Of a DNA stretch of 5,688 nucleotides, positions 1 through 5,688 are shown one piece after another. Each line of letters opens with the position of its first letter. The first letter of the stretch is position 1. The DNA lies in contig DAOVYZ010000254.1 in assembly GCA_030635365.1 (NCBI GenBank), positions 1-5,688 of the forward strand. The letters run 5' to 3'. A program made the translations under genes and the position numbers. The notes under the pieces are model-generated. The model worked only from the letters and a program-made list of their open reading frames with translations. It searched no databases and had not been told where the DNA came from. This DNA is from Bacteroidales bacterium. Its GTDB lineage: Bacteria > Bacteroidota > Bacteroidia > Bacteroidales > UBA12077.

Positions 1-1095
1 AATTTCAAACAAATAATTAGCATATAAACCTTGCTCTTCGGTTTTTACAAAATCATAGCAAAGTTTCTGTTTTATAAATTCTTCTATTTCAAGTAAAGTC
101 CTTTCAGAATATTCCTGGGATTTTAAGATATTGATAAAACTAAAAATCTTTTCCTGATATGATATTAAGACTCCAGCGAGTGCTTTTTTGTATTTTATTG
201 TTTCTTCTTTTAAACTATCAGGTACAATATTATCAATGTTTTTTATAAAAATAATACCAGAATCCAGGTCATTAAGATTTTCAATTAATGCACCATGCCC
301 ACCAGGCCTAAATAACAAAGAACCGTCATCATCTCTGAAAAGCCTATTATTTAAATCCACAGCAACCATATCTGTTGATTGCTTTTGCACCGAAAACGTA
401 ATTTTGAACGTAACGTTATATTTTCTTTCATAAATTTCTTTCTTACTTGAAACTAATTCATCAAATAAAGATTTATGTTCCGGCGAAATTGTAAAATGTA
501 TATTAACATCTTTTTTGCTGTTTTGTGCATACAAAGCCCCCTCAACAAGATGTTCCTCAAATGCAGTCCTAACAGACTCTTCATAATTATGAAACAATAA
601 AACACCTTTTGGTTTTTGACCATAATCTAGACCTTCTTCGAACAAAAAGTATTTTAAAATTTCTTTATACCTTCTCTGCTCTAACAGCTCTTCAATTTTC
701 AAGTTATTTGAATTAATGATAGATTTTAATTCCTTGTAGAAAGCGAAGTTCTTGATTTCTTTAAAGAAATTTTTAACCTGTTCATCTTGCAAAACATTAA
801 TGTTATCATTACTACCTTCAGCCTCTTCATAGAATTCAAACAAAAACTTAAACATCCGTGATGCCGCGCCTGATGCAGGAACAAATTTTAATGTTTCAGG
901 TTTATTATCTTCAAATAGTTTTATACACCCAGATAACTCTTCGTCAGCAAGTTCCAATATTCCATCCCCTAATTTTGCTGGTTTTAAGATATTCATAAAT
1001 GGGAATCCATTAATAAAACTTTGAACCTGTCTTTCAACATCAACCGGTTTTAAACCTTTATTCTTAACTTGTAGTATATCCTTTTCTGTAAACAT
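1..1095 (-). CDS. DUF4301 family protein, C-terminus cut off by the window edge
   Basis: The frame is open for 365 codons from an ATG at 1095-1093 to the left edge, with no stop, so the C-terminal part is outside the window; I recall family members of about 500 residues. I recognise it as DUF4301, a largely Bacteroidota-restricted family of unknown function. Visible family signatures are FVPASGAASRMF at residues 71-82, a HNYEES/RTAFEEHL stretch at about 169-183, FRPGGHGALIENLN at 262-275 and FIKNIDNI at 283-290. There is no signal peptide or membrane segment, so it should be cytoplasmic. The glycine/serine-rich loop ending in SRM and the later PGGHG resemble the GGxGTRM-type and PPGHG-type loops of nucleotide-sugar pyrophosphorylases, which suggests (inference) a GT-A-like nucleotidyltransferase fold; no activity is known to me. 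The ATG fits the family N-terminus (MFTEKD) and no strong Shine-Dalgarno precedes it. The nearest upstream sequence is the GxxExxY remnant 68 bp away. Confidence 0.9.
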   Translation of the reverse strand, partial: MFTEKDILQVKNKGLKPVDVERQVQSFINGFPFMNILKPAKLGDGILELADEELSGCIKLFEDNKPETLKFVPASGAASRMFKFLFEFYEEAEGSNDNINVLQDEQVKNFFKEIKNFAFYKELKSIINSNNLKIEELLEQRRYKEILKYFLFEEGLDYGQKPKGVLLFHNYEESVRTAFEEHLVEGALYAQNSKKDVNIHFTISPEHKSLFDELVSSKKEIYERKYNVTFKITFSVQKQSTDMVAVDLNNRLFRDDDGSLLFRPGGHGALIENLNDLDSGIIFIKNIDNIVPDSLKEETIKYKKALAGVLISYQEKIFSFINILKSQEYSERTLLEIEEFIKQKLCYDFVKTEEQGLYANYLFEI

Positions 1096-1143
1096 CACTT
1101 AAACTTTTTTATTTAGATAGGTATAGTAAATTTATTATTTCTA

Positions 1144-1170
1144 GCCACTAAGACATTAAGACTCACAAAG
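1144..1170 (+). repeat. Left flanking repeat of the GxxExxY remnant (CCACTAAGACA type)
   Basis: This 27-nt stretch begins GCCACTAAGACATTAAG and ends in CACAAAG. It holds short AAGAC/AAGAT words starting at 1150, 1158 and 1168. Its first 17 nt match the reverse complement of 1310-1326 at 12 of 17 positions, so the two lie as an imperfect inverted pair around the remnant ORF. Sequences of the form CCACTAAGACACAAAGA are common intergenic repeats in Bacteroidota and often border GxxExxY or four-helix-bundle (23S intervening-sequence type) genes; that is recollection, not a search. This copy also supplies the stop codon of the remnant. Confidence 0.5.
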
Positions 1171-1300
1171 ATGAACTACAAAACGCTTCATATACCTTTT
1201 CCAATAATCCCGTACCTAAATTATAATGTACCTTATAGGCAGAATCAACAATTAATCTACCTAAATCTTCTAATTCTTTAGGAATTGGTTGAAAACTCAT
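1163..1300 (-). pseudogene. GxxExxY protein remnant, C-terminally truncated
   Basis: The minus strand reads an ATG at 1300-1298 followed by 44 further codons and a TGA at 1165-1163. The product starts MSFQPIPKELEDLGRLIVDS and contains NLGTGLLEKVYEAF at residues 27-40, with the family motif G31-x-x-E34-x-x-Y37. This is the N-terminal part of a GxxExxY protein (TIGR04256, PD-(D/E)XK nuclease-like), a family of about 125-130 residues; some 80 residues are missing. After residue 41 the reading frame enters the flanking CTTTGTGAGTCTTA-type repeat and stops, so the C-terminal two thirds look deleted rather than frameshifted: I see no continuation in other frames before DUF4301. The catalytic residues of a nuclease fold would be largely lost, so it is probably non-functional. 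It lies between, and in the same orientation as, the receptor gene and DUF4301. No Shine-Dalgarno is evident. The function of intact family members is not established. Confidence 0.75.
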
Positions 1301-1309
1301 TTCGAGTTT

Positions 1310-1326
1310 CTTGGAATCTTTGTGGC
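1310..1326 (-). repeat. Right flanking repeat of the GxxExxY remnant
   Basis: Read on the minus strand this is GCCACAAAGATTCCAAG, the inverted counterpart of the repeat at 1144-1170 (12 of 17 identical). It sits 10 bp upstream of the remnant's ATG. Together the two copies delimit a segment of about 183 bp (1144-1326) that looks like a discrete, decayed element. The match is imperfect and AT-rich, so the boundary is approximate. Confidence 0.4.
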
Positions 1327-1411
1327 ATATTATAAATATTTAAGAAATTCTAAAAGAATTATTACCATTTTATTTTTAACAAATTAAAACTAAGCTATTT
1401 TTTTAGAATTA

Positions 1412-3868
1412 TTAAAATTTTGCTATTAATTTAAGATTAATCCGTCGTGAAGTTAAATAATTCGGAACAGCATATTGTGAAGCATCCCCTGCTTGATTGT
1501 TTACTGTTTTAATCCACATATAAGATATTGTATTATTAATATCTAATAAATTAAAAATTTCAAGACTTAACCACATATCCTCAAATATATTTAAAAAACT
1601 TCCTTCTTTAAAATTTTTCTTATCACTTATAATCACTTTCGAAAATCCTAAATCAACTCGTTTATAAGGCTTCATCCTAAATACCCTGTCATATCGTTCT
1701 TTCTCTGGTGAAGAAAATGGTAACCGGCTTCCATAATGTAAACTCAGGTTCATTCTATACGATGGATTTATTGGAAGATAATCCTGAAAATATAAACTAA
1801 AGTTCATCAAATGATCTGTTGGCCTTGGATAATATCCGGGTTCAATTCTCTCTCCTTCCCGGTTATAGTAAAAATCTCCATCAATATTTTCTTTGGTTTG
1901 CATAATGGATAAACTTGCCCACGACTCAATACCTTTTACAAATTCACCATTAACCTTGAAATCAATACCTACAGCATATCCCTTTGCCCTGTTTTCTGCC
2001 ATATACTCCAGATGTACATTATCAATTTTATACGGAATGAGATCATTTAAAATTTTATAATAGGCTTCTGTAGTTAACTTAAAAGACCGGTTCCATGCTC
2101 TAAAATTATAATCATTACCTAATACAAAATGTATTGATTTTTGGGATTTAATGTCAGTATTCACAATACCATCAGCATTTTTCACCTCTTTATAAAAGGG
2201 AGGCTGATAATAATAGCCCATAGCAAACCGAAACAACATATCCTTTTTCCACATGGGCTTATATGATACTAATAATCGAGGTGTAACAATGAACTCGTTA
2301 CTAAAATCCCAATAGTTTGCACGTAAACCTAAATTCAGAAATAAATCAGCTTTGTTAGCTAATTTCTTATTATATGTATTTTGAAGGTATGCAGTAATCC
2401 TATTAGACTGAATCTTGTTTAATGCCCTTGCTGTTTCATATAGTTCAATTGTTTCACCATTATATGGTAATGAATATCCGGCAGAATCAAGCATTTTCCA
2501 CTGATTTACCACATCATTAATCTCTTCAAAATTATACTGTGCACCCCAACGCAATTTATTGTTGTGTGAATAATAACCTCCTTTAAATGAAACTGTATAA
2601 ACTTTGGCAGTAAGATAGTTTCTGGCATGATTCAAAAAAGTACCTACACCTATATTCATTATACTATCACCATAAGTATCAGAACCTATCGTATTATCTA
2701 ATTCATTTAAATAATATTGCCCCTGTATATCATAGGCTTCATCTTCCATTGTTTGAAATGCCGAAAAAATAAGTTTTAATGAGAATCTTTCGTTTGGATA
2801 ATAATTCGTTGTAAAAGCACCCAAATAAGTTTCAAATCGATCTATTTCGTTACCATCGTAATAAATTTTCAGATTTAAAGCTTGGTCAATTGTGCCAAAG
2901 GATGTTTCACGGTTTTCAGGAACAAATCGATAGCTATTTAAGGAATAGTAACCAAGAAAGTCAAAACCAATTGATCTGTTTAACTTATAGGTTAAATAAG
3001 TTTGAAAATCGTAAAAATTTGGGTTATAATCCCCTTTTGTCTCCAATGAGTTTAACACATACTCCGATGTTTTATACCGAAACCCTGTGTTATAGGTAAA
3101 TTTCCCATTTCTCGAAACATCTTCGACATGCACTGTTGCTCCAAGCAAGCTTAGTGAAACAGTGCTGGAAAACTCAAAAGGTTTATTATAGCGAATATTT
3201 AAAACGGATGACATTTTATCCCCAAACCTAGCCTCAAAACCTCCAGAGGAAAATTGTATTGAAGAAACCATATCTGAATTCAAAAAGCTTAGTCCTTCTT
3301 GTTGGCCTGAACGAACCAATAAAGGACGGTATATCTCAATATCATTTACATACACCAGATTCTCATCATAATTACCACCACGAACTGAATACTGTGAGCT
3401 TAATTCTGAATTTGAAGATACTCCGGGTAAAGTCTTGATCAAGGATTCTAAGTTACCAGATATATCAGGGTTTAATTCTATGTGTTTAGCTTCTATTTTT
3501 ACAAGATTGGCTTCAGGAGACAGCTCTCCTATCACTGATACTTCACCAATATCATTTACTAACACCTGTAATGTAATTTTAACATTTAAAATACTATCCT
3601 TTGCTGTATTAATAGTAAAATTTGTAGATTCATATCCAATACACGATACATTAATTACGATATCCTTCCCTATTGGAATATTTAATGAGAATCCTCCTCC
3701 AGAATCAGAAATAACACCTGTATTATTTGTAATATTCCTAATATGAGCAGACTCTATCGGATTACCTTCATTATCAATTATTCTACCGGTAAATAATATA
3801 GTATTCTGAGCACTAGTAGAAATTGTGCAAAAAAATAAGAAAAAACATAAAGGAGCTAATAATTTCAT
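1412..3868 (-). CDS. TonB-dependent outer-membrane receptor with carboxypeptidase-regulatory-like N-terminal domain
   Basis: A complete 818-residue protein. Residues 1-20 form a type I signal peptide with hydrophobic core and probable cleavage after TSA20. Residues about 24-100 are a carboxypeptidase-D regulatory-like beta-sandwich (FTGRIIDNEGNPIESAHI, then a GGGFSLNIP turn and SCIGYE). Residues about 115-228 are the TonB plug, with LPGV at 147-150, QYSVRGGNYDENLVYVNDIE at 159-178 and FSSGGFEARFGDKMSSVLNIRY at 206-227. The remainder is a 22-strand-type beta barrel rich in alternating aromatic residues, ending in RINLKLIAKF with the terminal phenylalanine typical of BAM-assembled barrels. It would bind a substrate outside the cell and import it with TonB-ExbBD energy. 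No SusD-like gene is adjacent and the length is shorter than usual SusC, so it is not a standard polysaccharide-utilisation pair; the substrate (siderophore, cofactor, peptide or glycan) cannot be told from sequence. The ATG at 3868 directly precedes the signal peptide. Transcription starts from the divergent region shared with yjbQ. Confidence 0.93.
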   Translation of the reverse strand: MKLLAPLCFFLFFCTISTSAQNTILFTGRIIDNEGNPIESAHIRNITNNTGVISDSGGGFSLNIPIGKDIVINVSCIGYESTNFTINTAKDSILNVKITLQVLVNDIGEVSVIGELSPEANLVKIEAKHIELNPDISGNLESLIKTLPGVSSNSELSSQYSVRGGNYDENLVYVNDIEIYRPLLVRSGQQEGLSFLNSDMVSSIQFSSGGFEARFGDKMSSVLNIRYNKPFEFSSTVSLSLLGATVHVEDVSRNGKFTYNTGFRYKTSEYVLNSLETKGDYNPNFYDFQTYLTYKLNRSIGFDFLGYYSLNSYRFVPENRETSFGTIDQALNLKIYYDGNEIDRFETYLGAFTTNYYPNERFSLKLIFSAFQTMEDEAYDIQGQYYLNELDNTIGSDTYGDSIMNIGVGTFLNHARNYLTAKVYTVSFKGGYYSHNNKLRWGAQYNFEEINDVVNQWKMLDSAGYSLPYNGETIELYETARALNKIQSNRITAYLQNTYNKKLANKADLFLNLGLRANYWDFSNEFIVTPRLLVSYKPMWKKDMLFRFAMGYYYQPPFYKEVKNADGIVNTDIKSQKSIHFVLGNDYNFRAWNRSFKLTTEAYYKILNDLIPYKIDNVHLEYMAENRAKGYAVGIDFKVNGEFVKGIESWASLSIMQTKENIDGDFYYNREGERIEPGYYPRPTDHLMNFSLYFQDYLPINPSYRMNLSLHYGSRLPFSSPEKERYDRVFRMKPYKRVDLGFSKVIISDKKNFKEGSFLNIFEDMWLSLEIFNLLDINNTISYMWIKTVNNQAGDASQYAVPNYLTSRRINLKLIAKF

Positions 3869-3896
3869 CCGATTCTTATCAAAACAACTATGCTAT

Positions 3897-3929
3897 AAAC
3901 AGTAAAAATGAGAAAATATTTTACTGTTT
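3897..3929. promoter_or_regulatory. Perfect 11-bp inverted repeat in the divergent receptor/yjbQ promoter region
   Basis: AAACAGTAAAA (3897-3907) and TTTTACTGTTT (3919-3929) are exact reverse complements separated by 11 nt. The repeat centre is about 45 bp upstream of the receptor ATG and about 105 bp upstream of the yjbQ ATG. Arm centres are 22 bp apart, about two helical turns, which suits a dimeric DNA-binding regulator. Alternatively, transcribed into the receptor leader, it could fold as an mRNA hairpin. No T-run follows either arm as an intrinsic terminator would need, and a terminator between divergent genes is not expected. The identity of any regulator is unknown. Confidence 0.5.
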
Positions 3930-4017
3930 CAAAGAAAGTCAAAACTAATTCTTTCTGTTTAGATAAGGAAAAAATCATAAATTTATTTCTTAATTTCAGC
4001 AATCTAAACTTAAAATC

Positions 4018-4428
4018 ATGGTAGAACAAAAAGAAATTATCTTACCTCCATTTGCCAGGGGATATCACATCATTACCGGTTATATTAAAAATGAATTAGG
4101 AAAATTACCTGAAAAAGGTTTATTAAATATTTTTATTAAACATACATCAGCAGCACTTACAATAAATGAAAATGCAGATCCATCAGTAACTTTAGATTTT
4201 GAAAGATTCATGAATCATCTCATACCAGATGGTGATAGGTTATTTACACATACAATAGAGGGCACTGATGATATGGCTGCTCATATAAAATCATCTATTT
4301 TTGGACAATCATTAACAATTCCAATTACAAATCATAAGTTAAATCTTGGTACATGGCAAGGTATATACCTGTGTGAATTTAGAAATCATGGAGGAAATAG
4401 GAAACTTGTTATTACAATTTATTATTAA
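4018..4428 (+). CDS. yjbQ: YjbQ family protein (UPF0047), secondary thiamine-phosphate synthase type
   Basis: A complete 136-residue protein, matching the usual 130-140-residue family size. The full signature is present: KHTSAALTINENADPSVTLD at 41-60, HTIEGTDDMAAHIKSS at 78-93, SLTIPI at 98-103 and LGTWQGIYLCEFR at 110-122. The conserved polar residues that in family structures line the inter-subunit cleft of the trimer appear as H42, N50, E51, N52, H78, E81, D84, D85, H89, K91, W113, E120 and R122. Usual DDMPAHIK is DDMAAHIK here, a mild substitution at position 87. The family (PF01894/TIGR00149) is a small cytoplasmic beta-sandwich; E. coli YjbQ has weak thiamine-phosphate synthase activity that can replace ThiE, but its main role is unsettled. 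The gene diverges from the receptor with 149 bp between start codons. The upstream sequence has no clear Shine-Dalgarno. iorA follows on the same strand after 273 bp, probably too far for a tight operon. Confidence 0.95.
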   Translation: MVEQKEIILPPFARGYHIITGYIKNELGKLPEKGLLNIFIKHTSAALTINENADPSVTLDFERFMNHLIPDGDRLFTHTIEGTDDMAAHIKSSIFGQSLTIPITNHKLNLGTWQGIYLCEFRNHGGNRKLVITIYY

Positions 4429-4701
4429 AAGTATGCTTTTAAGTAATAATTTATATAGGTCAGTCAATAAAAATTATTCTACTTTTGTTCATGTAAAAAT
4501 GAACTACAATAATGGATGTAAGTAATATTAATTATTTTTATGTTATTGCCGTTCAGGTTAATTTCCTTCAACGATTTGGTGGCCTGTAATATCTTATAGT
4601 ATTCCCAAATTCATTTTTTTGTTTTTATAAGTTAGTGTATTTTCATAACTTATGTTTCTTAAATCATTATTTAAAATTAAAAATAATAAAGCTTATATAT
4701 T
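4429..4701. other. Intergenic region between yjbQ and iorA, no confident gene
   Basis: This 273-bp stretch is mostly A/T, with a locally more mixed patch at about 4545-4590. A sequence TACTTTTG at 4480-4487 fits the Bacteroidota -7 promoter consensus TAnnTTTG exactly, but I find no matching TTTG/TTG at the proper distance upstream, so it is only a weak promoter candidate. It overlaps the short hairpin GTTCAT (4487-4492) / ATGAAC (4499-4504). A 25-codon ORF, 4512-4589, begins 25 nt after that element, encodes MDVSNINYFYVIAVQVNFLQ and a few more residues, has no ribosome-binding site and matches no family I know. No tRNA, TPP riboswitch core or GC-rich hairpin with a U-tract is visible. Confidence 0.5.
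4627..4653. promoter_or_regulatory. 8-bp inverted repeat upstream of iorA
   Basis: ATAAGTTA (4627-4634) and TAACTTAT (4646-4653) are exact reverse complements separated by 11 nt, ending 48 bp before the iorA ATG. As DNA it could be an operator; as RNA a weak AT-rich hairpin in the iorA leader. The arms differ from those of the repeat at 3897-3929, although the spacer length is the same. AT-rich composition makes chance occurrence plausible. Confidence 0.3.
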
Positions 4702-5688
4702 ATGCAAAAATTATTATTGTTAGGAGACGAAGCTATTGCCCAGGGTGCATTAGATGGAGGAATGTCTGGAATTTATGCATATCCGGGAACACCATCTACA
4801 GAAATAACAGAATACGTGCAAGCCTCAAAATTTGCTGCCGAAAATAATATTCATAGCAACTGGTCAACAAATGAAAAAACAGCAATGGAATCAGCCTTAG
4901 GTATGTCCTATGCAGGTAAACGATCTATGGTATGTATGAAACATGTTGGGTTAAATGTTGCTGCTGATGCTTTTATTAACTCATCAATAACAGGTGTAAA
5001 CGGAGGTTTAATTGTTGTATCAGCAGACGACCCTTCAATGCACTCATCACAGAATGAACAAGACTCAAGGTTCTATGGGAAATTTGCTATGATCCCTATG
5101 TTAGAACCGGCAAATCAACAAGAAGCATATGAAATGGCGTATTATGGATTTGAGTTATCTGAAAAATATAAATTACCTGTTTTGTTAAGAATTACAACAA
5201 GATTAGCACACTCACGTGCCGGTGTAAAAACCTTATCACAAAAACCACAAAATGAAGGTTCTTTACCATCAAACTTAACTCAGTTTGTATTACTGCCTTC
5301 AATTGCTCGTAAACAATATAAAACATTACTTGATAATCAAGCTTTAATTGAAGCTGCATCAGAAGAATCAAAATTCAATAAATATATTGATGATAGTGAT
5401 AAATCATTAGGTATTATTACAACAGGTATTGCATATAATTATTTAATGGAAAATTTTCAGGATAAAAAATTAAATCATCCTGTCTTAAAAATTGGGCAAT
5501 ATCCAATTCCACGTAAACAGGTAATGAGAATGGTAAATGACTGTACTAAAATCCTTCTTCTGGAAGAAGGGGCCCCTATTATAGAAGAAATGTTAAAAGG
5601 ATACCAGGAAGTTGGAACTCCTATTATTGGTAGACTAGATGGTACCTTGCCTCGCGATGGTGAATTAAATCCAAATATAGTAGCTAAA
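4702..5688 (+). CDS. iorA: Indolepyruvate:ferredoxin oxidoreductase alpha subunit, C-terminus cut off by the window edge
   Basis: The frame is open for 329 codons from the ATG at 4702 to the right edge. An in-frame TAA at 4687-4689 and no intervening start make this the earliest possible start. The N-terminal pyrimidine-binding domain is clear: LLLGDEAIAQGALDGG (5-20), YPGTPSTEI (27-35), NEKTAMESALG (57-67), MKHVGLNVAADAF (79-91), GVNGGLIVVSADDPSMHSSQ (98-117) and KFAMIPMLEP (127-136). E58 aligns with the catalytic glutamate that contacts the thiamine-diphosphate aminopyrimidine. A second domain, about 235-329, resembles the transketolase C-terminal-like region, with ILLLEEGAPIIEEML at 284-298. 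The TPP-binding domain and the 4Fe-4S ferredoxin domain expected further on lie outside the window. The enzyme, with IorB, oxidatively decarboxylates aryl pyruvates (indole-, phenyl-, hydroxyphenylpyruvate) to aryl-acetyl-CoA, reducing ferredoxin, in the cytoplasm during amino-acid fermentation, or runs in reverse. iorB is expected downstream but not visible. Confidence 0.95.
   Translation, partial: MQKLLLLGDEAIAQGALDGGMSGIYAYPGTPSTEITEYVQASKFAAENNIHSNWSTNEKTAMESALGMSYAGKRSMVCMKHVGLNVAADAFINSSITGVNGGLIVVSADDPSMHSSQNEQDSRFYGKFAMIPMLEPANQQEAYEMAYYGFELSEKYKLPVLLRITTRLAHSRAGVKTLSQKPQNEGSLPSNLTQFVLLPSIARKQYKTLLDNQALIEAASEESKFNKYIDDSDKSLGIITTGIAYNYLMENFQDKKLNHPVLKIGQYPIPRKQVMRMVNDCTKILLLEEGAPIIEEMLKGYQEVGTPIIGRLDGTLPRDGELNPNIVAK

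Noticed and set aside
188..433. 81-codon plus-strand ORF
   Set aside because: It lies antisense inside the DUF4301 coding sequence, whose motifs and continuous frame explain the region; the translation resembles no family.
1346..1414. Inverted words AATTCTAAA (1346-1354) and TTTAGAATT (1402-1410) and direct AGAATTATTA copies downstream of the receptor gene, as a terminator
   Set aside because: The arms are almost pure A/T, 47 nt apart, and the right arm touches the end of the coding sequence; no GC-containing stem with a following U-tract is seen on the minus strand.
2890..3099. 69-codon plus-strand ORF
   Set aside because: Antisense to the TonB receptor barrel; no start signals and no recognisable domain.
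3435..3746. 103-codon plus-strand ORF with some hydrophobic stretches
   Set aside because: Antisense to the receptor's regulatory and plug domains, which are unmistakable on the minus strand; the hydrophobicity follows from the opposite-strand codons.
3869..4017. Possible TPP riboswitch ahead of the receptor or yjbQ
   Set aside because: Considered because of the thiamine connection, but neither the CTGAGA core nor the GGATAATGCCAGCG-type segment is present here or in 4429-4701.
4545..4590. CAGG...CCTG words in the mixed-composition patch as a structured RNA
   Set aside because: Only 4 bp of pairing with a long loop; not enough to support an RNA gene.
4635..4847. 70-codon plus-strand ORF beginning at a GTG in the intergenic region
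   Set aside because: It overlaps the first 48 codons of iorA in another frame; IorA motifs begin right after the ATG at 4702, so this is a shadow.
1..5688. CRISPR array, tRNA, rRNA, transposase or defence system
   Set aside because: No regularly spaced direct repeats, tRNA-like cloverleaf, rRNA segments, transposase motifs or known defence domains were found on either strand.

Overview
The window is AT-rich DNA (roughly 30% GC by eye) and most likely comes from an anaerobic or facultative member of the Bacteroidota. Four things point there: a DUF4301 gene, a family I know almost only from that phylum; a TonB-dependent receptor with the N-terminal carboxypeptidase-regulatory-like domain common in Bacteroidota; starts without a clear Shine-Dalgarno; and a GxxExxY-type remnant bordered by CCACTAAGACA-like repeats, which are frequent in these genomes. 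The ferredoxin-dependent indolepyruvate oxidoreductase gene suggests anaerobic metabolism.

Layout. Positions 1-1095 (minus) hold the first 365 codons of a DUF4301 protein whose 3' end lies beyond the left edge. Positions 1096-1411 hold no intact gene. They contain a truncated 45-codon GxxExxY-family remnant (1163-1300, minus) framed by an inverted pair of CCAC(T/A)AAGA repeats, and then AT-rich DNA. Positions 1412-3868 (minus) encode a complete 818-residue outer-membrane TonB-dependent receptor. A 149-bp divergent intergenic region (3869-4017) carries a perfect 11-bp inverted repeat. Positions 4018-4428 (plus) encode a complete YjbQ/UPF0047 protein. A 273-bp gap (4429-4701) contains a second, 8-bp inverted repeat just ahead of iorA. 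Positions 4702-5688 (plus) hold the first 329 codons of iorA, which runs off the right edge.

How the genes might work together. The receptor, the remnant and DUF4301 are co-oriented on the minus strand; yjbQ and iorA are co-oriented on the plus strand. The arrangement looks like ordinary chromosomal housekeeping and transport genes rather than a defence or mobile island, and I see no evidence for a new multi-gene system. The parts most worth a second look are the decayed GxxExxY element, the two inverted repeats with equal 11-nt spacers, the nucleotidyltransferase-like signature of DUF4301, and the neighbourhood of a thiamine-phosphate-synthase-like protein (YjbQ) with a thiamine-diphosphate enzyme (IorA).
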